Assembly: GCA_038025085.1 (NCBI GenBank)
Contig: CM076152.1
Coordinates: 39,774,501-39,838,500 of the forward strand
Direction: 5' to 3'
DNA length: 64,000 nt
Origin: Tetragonia tetragonoides
Taxonomy: Eukaryota > Streptophyta > Magnoliopsida > Caryophyllales > Aizoaceae
Position numbers and translations under genes: made by a program
Notes under the pieces: model-generated
Told to the model about the DNA's origin: nothing
The model's database searches: none
Seen by the model: the letters and a program-made list of their open reading frames with translations, nothing else
Shown: in pieces, positions 20,232 to 33,526 of the stretch
Numbering within the stretch: position 1 is the first letter of the stretch
How the letters are laid out: each line of letters begins with the position of its first letter

Positions 20232-23200
20232 CTATGAAAATGAACTCTCCCATAATCCAAAACCCTCACTTACGTACGACCCTGGAAAAATGTCATCACC
20301 ACCACCATCATCATCATCATCATCATTGTCATCATTCTCATCTTGATTTTCGTAGTGTGGTTCGACGCATGGTTATCTCCAGGACAATTTGGTAGTGGCA
20401 ATCCACAAAGTTGAGGGTTCCCCATGTACGCCAAAGGAATAAAGGATTGAAGCTGAGTGCCGAGCGGAATTTTCCCTGACAAGATGTTGTTTGACAGATC
20501 CAAGAATCCCAGAAAATTCAGATTGACTAGACTTGTTGGGATCTCACCAGAAAGATGGTTGTTTGACAAATCAAGAATTTCTAGAGAACTCAATTGCCCG
20601 ATTTCGGGAGGAATGTTTCCAGTCAATTTGTTTCTTGCCAAGTCCAAGGAAACCAGTGTTCTGAGTGAAGCAATTCCGCTGGGAATTTGTCCTTCCAAGT
20701 CATTGTCGGAAATATCTATAAATTTTGCCAGTCCTACTTCAGTATTCGTAATACTCATCTCCCTTCCTCTCACCGTAAGGATTGTTGGATCATTGTACGT
20801 ATATAAAGTGGAAGAATGGTCTCTGTTGTAGGTAGCATAACATGCTTGTAGTGACAAGAGATTATCCTCATTTGCCATTGCTCTAAGATTGCTTATGCAG
20901 TCTGGAATGGTACCTGAGATGTGGTTACCTGAAAGATCCAATATGTGGAGCTTGGAAAGATCACAAAGGAAAGATAACCCACCATTAAAATTGTTTCTCC
21001 GTAAGATGAGGATGATGATACCCTCAACAATGTTTAGGGACCCCGTAAACAAATTATATGCAGCATCAAGAATAACCAACGATGTACAGTTTTGCATGGA
21101 TGTGGATAATTCTCCGGAAAAGCTATTATTACGCAAGTACAACATTTCCAGAGAAGTTAAGGCACCAAAGGATGTGGGTAGATTTCCGGAGAAGTTATTG
21201 TGTTCCAGGTGTAATGTTGACAACTTAGTAAAATTTATCCAACAATCAGGAAGAGCATGCGAAAAGAGGTTATATGAGACATCAAGACTGGACATCTGCA
21301 TTTCGGTGTTTGGACACAAGAAAGAACTGGCATCTGTGAAGTTGTTGCTGTTAAGTAACAATGACCAAACTTCTCTTGCAAATGATGGTATTCTGCCCTC
21401 AAGTAAGTTTGAACTCAAATCTACAGTAGGCCAGTAACTAAACACAACTGAAGTGATATTGGATGGCAGGATCCCATTGATCTGATTGTGCGACATATTG
21501 AAATATTGCAAGATTAGATGGCAATGGGTTCCAAAAAGAGCGGGGCATCGTATCTGATATACTAGCATTAGATATATCAAGGTACGAGAAACCTGTCTGT
21601 GTTAAAAGCCACTTAGGGAATTGGAGGCCGAGCTTGCACGAACGCATATCTATGTACTCCAACTGAAATGGAGGAATCCAATTGGAACTTACATTGACCA
21701 CCAATGTCGGATTATTGGAAACGACTAAATGCCTTAACCTTGAAAGATTTGAGAAATGGTTGTTGGAGAGAGTACCTTGGAATCGATTGTTGGAAAGATG
21801 CAAGGTTTCGAGCACAGAAAGTTGTCCCAAACTTTGGCTGATGGTGCCATTCAGCTGATTGTTATCAATAGACAATTCTTTCAATGAAGAAAATGCGCCA
21901 ATCTTGTCAGGAATAGAACCCCAAACCCGATTATAGCTCAACTTTAAAGACATAAGTGACTCTTGCGCACATCCAGATAAAGCATGAATGATATTGGAGA
22001 TGTCGTCAGTCATATTGCTGCCATGTAAGGATAGTGTCTGTAAGCTACATAGATTGCCAAGGGATTTTGGAAGACAGCTTCTGCCTTGAATATTGTTCGA
22101 GGAGAGTTCATGACATTCAATCCGATTTGAAGACAGATCGAGATATGAAAGAGAGGTCATATTCCCAAAAGCACTTGGAATAGGACCTACCAGTCGGTTA
22201 TCAGCAAGATTGAGATAAGAAAGAGCGTGCATAGAATTCCCAAAACCACTGGGAATGGGACCTTCAAGCTGGTTAGAAGAGAGATCGAGATAGGAAAGAG
22301 TGTGCATAGTCCCAAGAGCACTTGGAAGGGGACCAACAAGTCTGTTATTGGCGAGATTTAGATAAGAAAGATGCACTTTCCCAGAGTAACTTAGAATTAT
22401 GGGACCAAGAATGGAGTTACCACTGAGGTCGACATGAACTAGGCGACTGTTGATCACACTCAACTTGAACAACCACTGGAAAATTGAAGCATTGTTGAAA
22501 TAATTTCCAGCAAGACTAACAACAGCAAGGGTAGTGGAGGAATTAATGTACACAAGTGACCTCAGAATCGGTGGAGACAGGCCACATGAGTCCATGTAAA
22601 GTTGGCTTAAGGAAGGGTGGTTGGTAATTGCTTGAACGATGTCGGTTGATCTTGCTAGGGAAAGATCAACGAAACTCAAGTCAATGTATCTCAACAAAGT
22701 TAGACGCGAAAGCCACCCCAAACTTTTGACAAGCAGAGAAACAGTAGGGAGATCAAGAGACACTAGTTTGGAAAGATTTCCGAGCTGCTCAGGGATTTCC
22801 CCCGCGAAACCAGCTTTTGAGAGATTGAGGTACTTTAAGTTGGGAAGGGAACCAACAAAACTGGGAATGTTCTGTCCTTGGAAATCATTGGAGCTGAGGT
22901 CCAAGTTCTCCAAGTAGTTTAGCGCCAGGAAGGACTCACGTTACCTCGCAAATTGACAATTTGTACCATTGCCACGGAGATGAAGCCTGATGACATGACC
23001 GGTGTGGTTATTGCAATGGACCCCATGCCATCGACAGCAGTCTCGCTGTTGATGGTCATCCTGGTTGTCTCCCCAGGAATGCAGAAACCCACAACTATCA
23101 TCTTGGATGCCCTGTCTGAATTGGAGCAGCGCTTCTCTCTCGTTGTCGACGCAACTACTACTGCTGTTCATCCCACCAGCAGGGTGACTGAAGTAGGACA

Positions 23201-23249
23201 TGACTAACAACCAAGAAAGGAGAAATTGAATGTGAGGATGTGTTTTCAT
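20232..23249 (-). pseudogene. LRR receptor-like protein (RLP), multiple frameshifts
   Basis: Cell-surface LRR protein without a kinase, about 990 residues over several frames. 22941-23249 gives a signal peptide and the LRR N-cap (CVDNEREALLQFRQGI, DCCRWHGVHC). 21438-22913 and 20270-21580 give over 20 LRRs, an island-like stretch (TYNDPTILTVRGREMSI), the C-terminal LRR block (LEILDLSNNHLSGEIPTSLV) and the RLP C-cap (PQLCGLPLPNC). Frames change near 22960, 22920 and 21560. The conserved LRGNVSPS and LALNYLENLDL segments sit in separate frames between the first two blocks. A last shift follows CPGD: the continuing frame gives a Met-rich run, while another frame over the same (GAT)n tract gives an acidic Asp/Asn run ending at 20232, as expected for the juxtamembrane part of RLPs. 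A clear membrane helix is not seen. Such RLPs often act in pathogen perception or development. Confidence 0.75.
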
Positions 23250-23657
23250 GGCTTTGTTCTAAAGTTCATTAAGTTATATTTAGTGAATGAAAATATAATA
23301 GAGATCAAGGTTTGGAATTACTTGGGTATTTTACTTATGGGTCAGAATTATATGCAAAAGTTTTGCTCCTTCAGTGGTCGGTCACCTTCAAGGCCTCAAG
23401 TATATTAACGTATTTGAAGGGGCAGTCCTTTACCTTTCATGGTAGAAATAAAACGTGCTGAATATTCATCAAAGAAGTGAATGTTTTATATGTTGATATA
23501 GTAATTGCAGTGAAGTCGCCGTCCTATTAGCTGACTAGCAAGACTTCCATCGCTCAAGTCGTCTTGCAAGTACCTTCAAATGGAATACAAGGGCGATGGG
23601 GCTCACACACATAGACCAAGACATCTCCAACGCGTATTATTGTGCTCGTACTTGACT
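23250..23657. other. RLP upstream region, no gene
   Basis: Likely promoter side of the RLP gene; no motifs called. Confidence 0.4.
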
Positions 23658-24016
23658 TACTCCTTCTGCTCCAAGTTTATCTTTACATTGGACTTTTAAG
23701 GTCAAAATTCACTTATTTGTGAAAAGTTACAAAGTTTTACAATGTGAAAATAGTATTGCTAGATTTATTTTCTTTTAGATAACATGGGCACCCAAACTTT
23801 GCTTGACTAATCCCATGGATCCTAAAGTTAACGAGCGGTAAAACCTCCAGTGGCCTTAAGAGGACTCGAAAGTATTGCTAGATTCATTTTAAATAGTATT
23901 TTCAAAATATCATCTTATTATAAGTTCTATAATTATGAAATCATATTCATAGTCAAAGTAGTGTCTTGAAAACCGTGAAAGTCCAATGTAAATATAAACT
24001 TGGGACGGAGGGAGTA
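23658..24016. mobile_element. Stowaway MITE interrupted by a SINE
   Basis: Outer element with ends TACTCCTTCTGCTCCAAG and, reverse-complemented, TACTCCCTCCGTCCCAAG, bounded by TA. The next bases also pair (TTTATNTTTACATTGGACTTT). Positions 23772-23870 are a later SINE insertion, so the original MITE was about 240 bp. Confidence 0.8.
23772..23870 (-). mobile_element. 5'-truncated SINE nested in the MITE
   Basis: Minus-strand copy of the SINE body at 14887-15050, starting just after the B box (TCGAGTCC). Shared words include GGCCACTGGAGGTTTTACCG and TTAGTCAAGCAAAG. It is flanked by 20-bp direct repeats with one mismatch, starting AGTATTGCTAGATT, at 23752-23771 and 23871-23890. Confidence 0.85.
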
Positions 24017-26639
24017 TTTTGTTAAATGATGAGTATCGGATTTGTGCTCTTGCTCAACTTGTTTATCATTGGGCCAATATTGGTACGTCCGCTCGCAAGT
24101 ACACTAGTTCATTTAGAGCGGTTATTCTAATAATACCAACGATTCGACAAAGAAGATGCTTGTACTTGACTCATTTTTGAAATAATATTTGATCGGTGTA
24201 TATTCATATTTGGGTTGTTTATTATCGAACGAGTTTTAAGTAAAAGTCGACCATATATGTCGGCGACCCGTCGACGAGTGTGTGCACTTGTGTTCCTACT
24301 TGCAATCACCCTCAAATTGAGCTCTCACCGACTCTGTCTTGTTTATCCAAAGCAATAGACTGAAGAAGTAGGCTCATTTATCAGAAAATAAAATGGCACA
24401 ATCTCTTCTTTCTATTCCCTAAAATTGCAAGGAAGCCACTATTTTTGAAGGTAATTAGACTATATGTCAAGTCATTATTGAAGACGAGTGGAAAATGCAT
24501 CACTGCGATATCTGTCCCAGTTCAAATGCACAATCTCATAACACAAAATAAAAACTACCAAATAAAGAACTAACACTAGCTAGCTGGATCAAAACAAAGG
24601 GAAAATGCTTAGCAATCATATCTAGAAAATTTTAAACTCACATTACACTATATTCTTGTTTATCTTTACGTAGCCTTTATTGATGAACTAATGAGTTGAC
24701 ATATATTTATTTATTTTTCCAGCTATGTCATGAATAAGGACTAGAGTAAAAGAGCTGCCAGAGCAACCACTGCGTTCAGAATGATGATAGAGGCATCACA
24801 ATTTTTCTTTGTGATGTCCTCAAATACTTGAATTTGAAATGATGGATTAGAGCTGAATTTAAGTGTCCAAAAACATTCTACGTAATTTTGGAATTCTATT
24901 TGTACTGAATTACGGAAGAGAGATCGACATTACTTGAATAAAGCAAAGCACGACGACTAATCAACCACCTCGATTTGCAAACGTACACATCAAGTTCCAA
25001 TCTAAATCATGTGTCCGTCTTGATACTTGCATGGACTGCCGACTACTATAGCGACCAGAAACCACGACTGGAAGCATGTTGACACTGCTATGTAAATCAA
25101 GCTTTTGAGGCAAATCGAGCTTAACCTATGTCAAAATTTTGAGCTACCCAATTGAGTGATTCATGCAACATGTAGAGCAAAACAACAATTTTACTCGGTT
25201 ATTACCAGTCGAACCTCAACCGAGCACCTAATACTATGAGAGGAATAAGAAGGCAGCTGCTCAACCGAACACTAATATTTTGATACTTCCATTACTAACT
25301 ACCCCAGTCAACATGCAGAAACAAGAGCTCAAAGCTTTGCCTAATGCATTTCCATCTCTTCACAGAGATAAAATGGAAAGGAATTCCCATTGAACATGAC
25401 ACGTACAAGGCAACAAAACACAGCCTGCACATGCTTAACTGCACGAACCATCCAAGGATATTAATGGCTAAGAAACTATATTTCCGGATCTTAAAGCAGG
25501 AGGTTCTAATAACTGAAAAGATGACAAGGACTCTTGTATATTCTAGGCGTTCTTATAATCATTCTCCTCGATCCCAAAAGAGCAATCAGTTAATCAGCCC
25601 ACAATGCTGCAAAAGAAAGCTAGATTTCAGGGTTCGGCAAACAAGTCACTGCTAGTAATAGGTTTTTACCAAAATGCTACAGAACCCTTTACCCTACCTG
25701 ATTCTTACATAACAACAGGAACCCGATGGAATTCAGATGCCAGTCTGCACCATCTGGAAGATAACTTCGCTGTGTCAAAAAGGAAAACATAAAAGGCACC
25801 AAAATCATTGCCTCAGCACTTCATACAATTGGCTAATCAAGAGAAGTCAAGGCTACACATACACACAATTCACATAAAACATCTTCAATCATTTCACACA
25901 ACTAATCGAAAGAAGGTCCGATGCTGTCTCTATGCATACACTACATAAAAACTGTAAAATAGCACCAAAGCATCTCATTGCTAATTAAAGCTTTAAACAA
26001 TGTCCCAGGCTATGAAAAAATTACCTGATGGCAAGATAGCAGTATAACACGCACCAGATAAGGGGACCCTGGGCACTGTGACTGACACAAGTGAAGAAAT
26101 CATATCCCAAACACCGAGCACATGACCATCTTCCCTACAGAAAGCAGACTAATCTCTAGCAAAAATCTCTATAAATATCAGCACTACAAAGAAAATGAAC
26201 CGAAACTAAGGTGACTAAAACAACAGTACAAATTTAGTGGTGGTACTACGCTTGATGAAAGTAAAAAGACAGAATCATGATATGACTACCCGAGAGCTCA
26301 AGTGGGCTAGCTGCAAAGGCAAACAGAAGTAGATTAGTCATATAAATAGAATCAAACTAGGCTCTGTTCAGCTGAGCAAAATGAATTCTGACTACTTCCC
26401 TTGCCCTTAAGATACAACTGCCAGGAAGCCATATCTGTAGTAAATAGCATAGTTGCTATTAGTTAAGTGACAATGAAAGTAAAGTTGCAATAGCTACCCT
26501 AGAAATACATGGCAACATATGATAATACCCAAAAGACAGTTGCAAAGAAAATACTCATGGATCCAACAGGATTGTATATAAAAAATTCCGGGTAGCAAGT
26601 ATCCAGCATGAACCTTAAGTTGCCTGCAAAGTAACCTGC
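24017..26639. other. 2.6-kb intergenic stretch, no gene recognised
   Basis: Contains only short frames without family resemblance. The part nearest 26639 is probably the 3' UTR of SF3A1. Confidence 0.5.
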
Positions 26640-29600
26640 TCATCTCTTCCGACCACCACGCTCCCTCAATGATAGTGTCAGATTCTCTCCATTTCCAACA
26701 TTGTAAAATGCAAGTGTGAGATTGTCCTTCAAAAAACCAGCCTTTCCACTTAATTTCTGTTTGTTCGCAGGAAGTTGAACCTCTCCAGATATTTTTTCTT
26801 TCAGACTGCCAACAGTTTCAGATAAGGACTGCATGGTAATTTCCAGTACTTGCCCCTTGAGGTTCCCTTCATCAACATTGGGAACAGATACATTGATCCT
26901 AACAGGTCCCTGTAAAGAAACAATGGTTTTGAAGAAATCGATTAGTATCTATATTTAACAACAGCGAAGAGGAATAGATGAACATAAACTAGCTTGTCTT
27001 GTGTGGACTTGGTCCACCGTGGACCAAGGACACTGGTGCAAATATGTTTTGGGATATGGATGGCATTTAAAAAAAGTTTTAGTCCCTTGTCTACCATGGA
27101 CAAAGTCCACACATGTTTTTTTTCTACATCAACAGATTTGAAAGCATCACAATCGCACGGACAGCTAAGGAGTATAAGCAGGCTAACTCGAGTGCCTCAC
27201 TAAACTATTGCTACAAATAGGGCGAAGTAGCAGATAGTACATGCCTCTTAAATCAAGGGTCTAACAGTTTAACAGAGACTGTCTTCACAGTTATAGTACA
27301 TGGTTATGTACATCTGACCTACACTAAAGCCTTGTTAGAGGCACTGAGGTCAACAGGTAATGGTATGGTATGTTATGGGCTTATGGCAGAGAACAATCAA
27401 ACATGAACACCAGTAAGGATCATGGTTGTACATAATCAAAGAGAAAGCAAGTAAGTAACCACAGGCTAACATTTCAATTGCAAGAAATCACAAAAAATCT
27501 ACCAGAGTAACTCTAATACTGCTCAGACGCTCACATTGGTCTGCGAAAGTTGCCTATCATCCATTACTAAGATCTGACACAGAGGGCAAAGAGCAATGTA
27601 CAGACTAGTAATTACTATGATAGGACCATAGAAACTCAATAGTCCTTCTTCCAACCTTTTTCCTTAACATAAAATTGTACTAGCCAAACTCATTAAGCAA
27701 GAACTTGACTTCATTCTCCATGAAAGCTTCATGTTTAAAAAACAGGGGGTCGGAAAGAGCAAACACAATGATAGGGTTGTTGAATTGTAGAATTTGAAAT
27801 GGCTTTCTACGGGACGGATTGTAGAAAGTTTTGAACTAGCATGGAATTGAGTTCTAAATTCTAATACTGCTTCAGTTGCAAAAACATTTAGCTGACATGC
27901 CATTTTAAGGGAACTAGAGAAAGTCACAGAAATTCTTGTGAGTATTTTCCCATCACAAAGGAAACAGCAATGATTTAGCAAAATATTGAGAATATGATGC
28001 ATTAACCATAACCTAGTTGAGAAGGAAACAGTTCAAAAAGTGATAATAAGGTGTATAGAAAGAAGTGATACCGGATGTTGAGCAAGGAATTGGTCTTCTG
28101 GAACAAGTGCTGCATCATCAAGCTTCAGCCTCTTTGGCTCTGGTTCCTCAGGAAGCGGAGGAGGAGCTTCCTCGGGAGGCGGGGGTGGAGGCGGCATTCC
28201 TTGAGGCATAGGTGGTGGTGGCATGACAGGCATTCCAGGTGGTGGCATGGGTGTAAAGGGTCGATGACCCCCAAGAGGTGTAAACTGAGATCCGGGTGGA
28301 GGTGGTACTGGCATACCAGGTGGGTTCATGGACATTGGTGGCCGATTCATCATCATATGCTGCTGTCCAGGAGGCATTTGCATAGGAGGAGGTGGTGGCC
28401 GAAGCATTTGATTCATTTGATTCATCTGAGTCATATGAACAGCCTGAGGACGAGGCGGAGGCGGTACAAGAAGTCCACCACTGGTTGGAGTTGAATACTG
28501 TACATTGCTTGTTGGTACACGAGGAAGATTCAAGGCTAGACCAGGTGGGGGAGGAAGTGGACGAACCATGGGGGCACCAGGTCTTGGGGGAGGAGGAGCA
28601 GCTGGACCAGGAAGGTTATTGGCTTCGTTCTGATCTTCCCCACCCATACTTTGAGACATGGCCTGATTTGCAGTCCGACCAATGCTACCTGTGTGGCCAT
28701 CCCATATGACTTGCTTAGGCTGCTCATCCTTTTTCTTCTCAATCTCAGCTTTCACAGCATTGGATACTTCTTCCTCAGTGGTACCAAAAATGTCAGGACG
28801 AGTACGTGCAAGTCCCACAATGTTTCTGGAGATCTCATCATCCTGAGCAAGTGTTGTCTCCCGAATCTTAGCAAACATCCTGTCCTTCTGCTCCTTGTAT
28901 TTGGGATCAATGAGTGAAATCCTCATGTGTTCTGACATCTCACTTATGGGGATTAACTCTCCAGTAATTGGAGACACAACAAACTTTGTTGGGTCTCTTT
29001 CAGCTGGAATTCTATCCTCTGGCCGTTTCCAGTTTTTGACAATTCTCATCGGAGGCTCATCTTCATCCATTGCTGCCTTCACTTCATTCTTTTTGTCCTC
29101 TCCATTCTCATCAAGGCTAGCTGCCTTCATACCATCCTCAACAAGTTGCATCTCTTCCTCATCCATATCCATCTCCATCTCCTTCCCTGGCTCAACAATC
29201 TCTTCTGCCTCCGCAGCTGTAGTCTTGCTCCTCCTAATGACTTCTTCAAGCGTCATTGGCATTGGCAATTCCTCGTCTTCATCATCTACAAAATCTATTG
29301 TCTCAACCACTACAAAATCGTGCCAATCGATCATGGCCATCTGGATTCTTTCTTGCTCAACTTCATCCTCAGCTTTCTGCCTAGCCTGCTCCTGTGATTT
29401 TTCCCATTCAAGTCGATGCAAACACCGCTCAAGGACAGTAGTCCGATCAGCTATACTCTTCCTCAGTTTATCCGTCAATCCCTTTGGAGGCATCAATACC
29501 TTGGAATATGCGTCAGCAAGGGAAGTAAAGAACATAAACATGCTATGGGTTGGCTTCAGAAAATGGAACTGTGGGTTATTCATCTCTCGACTAGTGAGCC

Positions 29601-30222
29601 CTGTCAAAAAAGACTTCCCATTCCGTGCCACAAACTGTGCTGTAAGTTTAATGATATCCAACTCCTCCCCAGTAATCCCCTCAGGCAACCTTACAGTATA
29701 TTGCTCAGCCTCTGGAGGCTCAAGGACCTTACGAACGGGTCTGAATTGGGCAGAAGGATCAGGCTTCTCTGCTAGAGCATCACCATCGGCCACGGCACCA
29801 GGAGCCGACTCGAGGGCCGCTGAATCTGTAAGCTCGGAAGATGGTTGTTGCGCTGGTGATTGATTCTGAGCACGAAACTCTGACAACCGATGTTGATAAT
29901 ACGCATGATAAGGATCTGACCCATTAAGAAAATTAAATTTCACATTCCCTGCATTATTGGCAATAATCCTCTTCTCAAACTCAGGCCCGTTTTTAGCCAC
30001 GAATTGCGCTGTCTTATCAACAATGTTCCTAATATCAGGAGGTGGATGAATAATTCCAATTGTCCTCGTATGTGTTGCCACCGAACTCGGCTTGCTGGCT
30101 TTGTTTTGATCATCAATCTCATTCCTCTCCTCTTCAGGAGGCAACTGGGAAGCCGGGAGTGGCCCGAGATCCCCATCAGCTGGCGGGGCAGGAAGTGGCA
30201 ATATCGGTAATGCGCCTAACAT
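26640..30222 (-). CDS. SF3A1: Splicing factor 3A subunit 1, two coding exons
   Basis: U2 snRNP component (SF3a complex, with SF3A2 and SF3A3) needed for branch-site recognition in the nucleus. Exon 1 is 30222-28072 and exon 2 is 26909-26640, together 806 residues, near the usual plant size. The start is the Met before LGALPILPLPAPP; an upstream in-frame codon is not ATG. Domains in order: SURP1 (IVDKTAQFVAKNGPEFEKRI), SURP2 (IIKLTAQFVARNGKSFLTGL), an acidic linker, the PRP21 core (DPTKFVVSPITGELIPISEM), DGHTGSIGRT, a long Pro/Met-rich segment, then in exon 2 a C-terminal ubiquitin-like domain (MQSLSETVGSLKEKI, ANKQKLSGKAGFLKD) ending RERGGRKR. The intron (28071-26910) is GT-AG, phase 0 (donor CCG/GTATCA, acceptor TTTACAG/GGACC), and contains a small MITE. 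A GTAAGC donor near 30783 suggests a further intron in the 5' UTR. No lesion seen. Confidence 0.95.
26994..27122. mobile_element. Small MITE-like inverted repeat in the SF3A1 intron
   Basis: Left arm TTGTGTGGACTTGGTCCACC followed by GTGGACCAAGG; the right arm reads TCCCTTGTCTACCATGGACA then AAGTCCACACATG. The arms pair over about 30 bp with mismatches. No coding capacity; target duplication not clear. Confidence 0.6.
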
Positions 30223-31095
30223 CCTCACACCCCCCTATATCTCTCAAAACTTTGTTCCAAACTGAACTGAACTACTCTAACAGACCACAGTACATCAGTT
30301 ACCACTTCTCACAGTTCTGAATCTATAATTACCCAAAACAAAAAGATGCATTAGTATCTGTATATCAAGAAACTATAAGAAAAATAAATCAAGGCACCAG
30401 ATATTAAAAAGAACCGTGCTATGAAAGTTTCATTGACAACAATTTCTACTAATTTAGACCGTTAATTAAAATCGAGCTCTAGATGTTCCGTTCATAGCAA
30501 TAATTTAACCGAGATAGAGAACAAGAACATCAATCGACAAATTAGGGTTTCAACAATGCGCTGAATAATACCTAACCAATGTCGCAACTCTCTAATGTTT
30601 TGCTAAAGATGTTCACACAAATCGAAACTTAGGGCTTCACCCGTTGTTGAGCGATAAACAAAACTTTCGGGCAAAAAAAATAAATCAAATCTTAGCTAAC
30701 AGAGAAAAGATCAAACAAATTCGAAAATATAAGCATACAATTGAAGAAAAAAGTGGATAAGACAGCAAGAAATCGAAGCTTACCCAATAACAGCAAAAAG
30801 TTCCTTAGTGGTAAGGAGAAACCGGGAGGATTGGGTTTTAGGGTTTCGAGGAGAGAGAATGAGGGAAAGAGAAAGAGAAAGAGAAAGAGAGAGAGAACTG
30901 AGAAGGGTTTTAGGGATTTCTTTTTCCCTAATGTCGCAACTCTCTAATGGTGGTCGGATTGATTTCGCAGCAAGTACGAGGGATGGGGAGATGGGGAACA
31001 CCCAAAGGGTTTATTGCCTTCTATAAGAACAAAGAACAATACACAGTGGCGGTGAACAAGTTCTAGTAAGTGAGTGCACTCTAAAACAAAATAAA
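30223..31095. other. SF3A1 5' UTR and promoter region
   Basis: Includes the likely leader intron donor (GTAAGC, minus strand, near 30783) and a CT-rich leader (GAAAGAGAAAGAGA on plus, 30870-30895), a common feature of plant housekeeping gene leaders. No other gene seen. Confidence 0.5.
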
Positions 31096-31352
31096 TACTC
31101 CCTCCGTCTCCGAAAAAGCTAAACCTCTGTTTTTTCACCGTCTACAAGATACGACTTTGACCGTAAATAACTATAATTATATAAATATAAAAATTATAGC
31201 AATATGATTTTTTGAAAGTACATTTTTTAAATAAATCTAACAAAAGTATTTTCATAATGTGAATCTTTATATATTTTCATAAATTAATGGTCAAAGTTTG
31301 TTAAGTTTGACCTTCAAAAAGTAAAAGTTCAGGTTTTTTTGAGACGGAATAT
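31096..31352. mobile_element. Stowaway-like MITE
   Basis: Left end TACTCCCTCCGTCTCCGAAA, right end reverse-complemented TATATTCCGTCTCAAAAAAA. The sub-terminal bases pair further (TTTGACC repeats). TA target. About 257 bp, non-coding. Confidence 0.75.
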
Positions 31353-33526
31353 ATCTATTTGATAAACACGAAAACTTCAATAAGATGATTTTTTTCGTAA
31401 CTTTTAGTGAGACCGGATTGCATTTTAATAAAACACTTGAAAACAAATTTTTTTTTTGGAAGTCCCAAACAAATAAAAACCTGAGCTTCAACTACACACA
31501 AAGCGTCTTGGTTTTCTCTCTCCAGAACCTTTGTAACAGGTAGCCCATTGTCCTAGTTCAATGAAACTTTTTAGGTACTCAAAGTCCAACCCACTGGCAA
31601 CTGCAAAGACAACCAAGGGCAAACTTGTTTCAAGAAGGAACATTGAAAAAGTTAAATTTACAGTACATACACTCATAAGTCATAACACAGCCCATGGTGA
31701 AAAGTATAAGCAACATTTAGCAACTAACCTCATAAACTGTTTTCCTACTGATGAGCCCCAAGTTTAGAACATTATGTCTCAAGTCCATGGGTTCCATTTG
31801 CACTCGAAATCGGACTCTGAGCTGTCAAAGTTTTAGCTCTTGAATATAAGGGGTAAAACATTAAAACTTGGTTACAGAGAAAAAAGTGTGAAACCCATGT
31901 TTGAAATTTATCATTTAATTGCAGTCCAGAAATATATTCAGCTCAGTTCTCATCAGTGCACTCAGTTGGACCAAATTCTGAGTCAAGCATGAAATAAATA
32001 AAGCAGCATTCATATATGATAAGCCGATGATTAATGATGAATGATGAATGATGAATGGTATAAGAAACAATTGTTCATTGATTGCATTCCCAACGTGTGA
32101 TTTATCTTATTTCAAAATCTTTTGCCTAAACAGAAGTATGACACACTATCCTTTCTCTTATAAACTGAATATTCATTCATTGAAACTTACTGCACAACAG
32201 AGGGTCAAAGCTACAAATCGTCCATCAGTAAACAGAGTTCTCGGATAACCAAGATCTGTAAAACAAACAAACAAACAAACAAACAAACAAACAAACAAAC
32301 AAACAAACAGGCTGATTAATATCCTCATTACCACTTTCTATCTCATGCTTACTAACCAAGCTAGTGGTCAAAAGCATAAACAATAGATATACAACTTACC
32401 TCAACCCAATGAGACCAACAGTAGCACATCTTCGCCTACGACAGCCGAAGATTACTCTGCTGAAACAGGAAGGTAGTTACTCTGGTGAACAGTTTTTGCC
32501 TAAAATTACTCCAATAGTTACTCCTCAGTCTCACGGGTGTTGTAGGTTTTGCCCTAAATTTACTCCATTAGTTACTTCTCACTCAATTATTACAGATAAT
32601 AATTATGAGACAAAAGAAAAAAGAATGCTGATGTCATTAATAGTTTAGGCGGGAAATTTTTTCATGAGAAGATGACATGTGTACATAGATGATGTCAGCC
32701 GGTTATTGTTTTAGTAGGAAAAGTATATATAGATTTTTTTACGAGTTGATCTCACACAAGACTTAGTGTTTTATATATCACTAAATCAATTTCTAAAATT
32801 AAAATTAAATACTCGGGATATCACAGTGAGACAACATGAGATATTACGAATTTCTACCACTTAACAAACGTTCCGCTTTGGTTATCTTGTCATCCCAAAA
32901 GCATCTATTCTAGGTGGCTAACCTAAAATGTAAGATCTTTTGTTCACAAGTTTAGGTCATGATCGCAGAGTTGCTCGGGTATATTTTGCATGATATTCAT
33001 ATTAATTAAGCTCAAATTACCTTTGCAAAATCCACTACTTTGAAAATTTGATTTGATGGTCCCAGACGAGGGGTCACTTTAACCCAAAGTGAAAATATCA
33101 TGTTGTTTTAGAAGAAGAATTATATCACTTATAATTTTATAAACCTATTACAATCCTCTAAGTTGAGACTTAGAAAGTTTTACAACCAATTTGTTGGCAA
33201 AGAAAATGAATCAATCTCATGAAATATGCTGAAAATCTGAAAAGGTAATCCAATTTAGTAATTCGATCATATGATTATGTTCACATACACTGATTATTAT
33301 AGTGAAAACATATAAAATACAGGAAGAAATTATAAACGTGTATCTAATTAGATCATGCTTTGGTTAGACAGAAGAAGAAAAAAAAATCAACTCTTACATC
33401 TTCTCTTATACATAGATAATCTACCAACATTTCCTCAAAAACTTAATTCAAGCCCAACACATTGTTTTTGGTACTCATTTCAAAAAAAATTAAGCGCATC
33501 ACATTACCTAGCTAACATAAATCAAA
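31353..33526. other. 2.2-kb intergenic region with an (AAAC)n microsatellite
   Basis: No gene recognised. An (AAAC)12-like run is at about 32260-32309. Near 32510-32585 the words ACTCCAATAGTTACTCCTCA and ACTCCATTAGTTACTTCTCA form a short direct repeat. Confidence 0.55.

Noticed and set aside
20889..21437. Plus-strand frames over the RLP and RLK genes
   Set aside because: Shadows of LRR codons on the other strand; they echo LRR periodicity but match no family.
28895..29863. 322-residue frame on the plus strand over SF3A1
   Set aside because: Antisense shadow of the SF3A1 coding sequence; Ser-rich composition follows from the opposite-strand codons.
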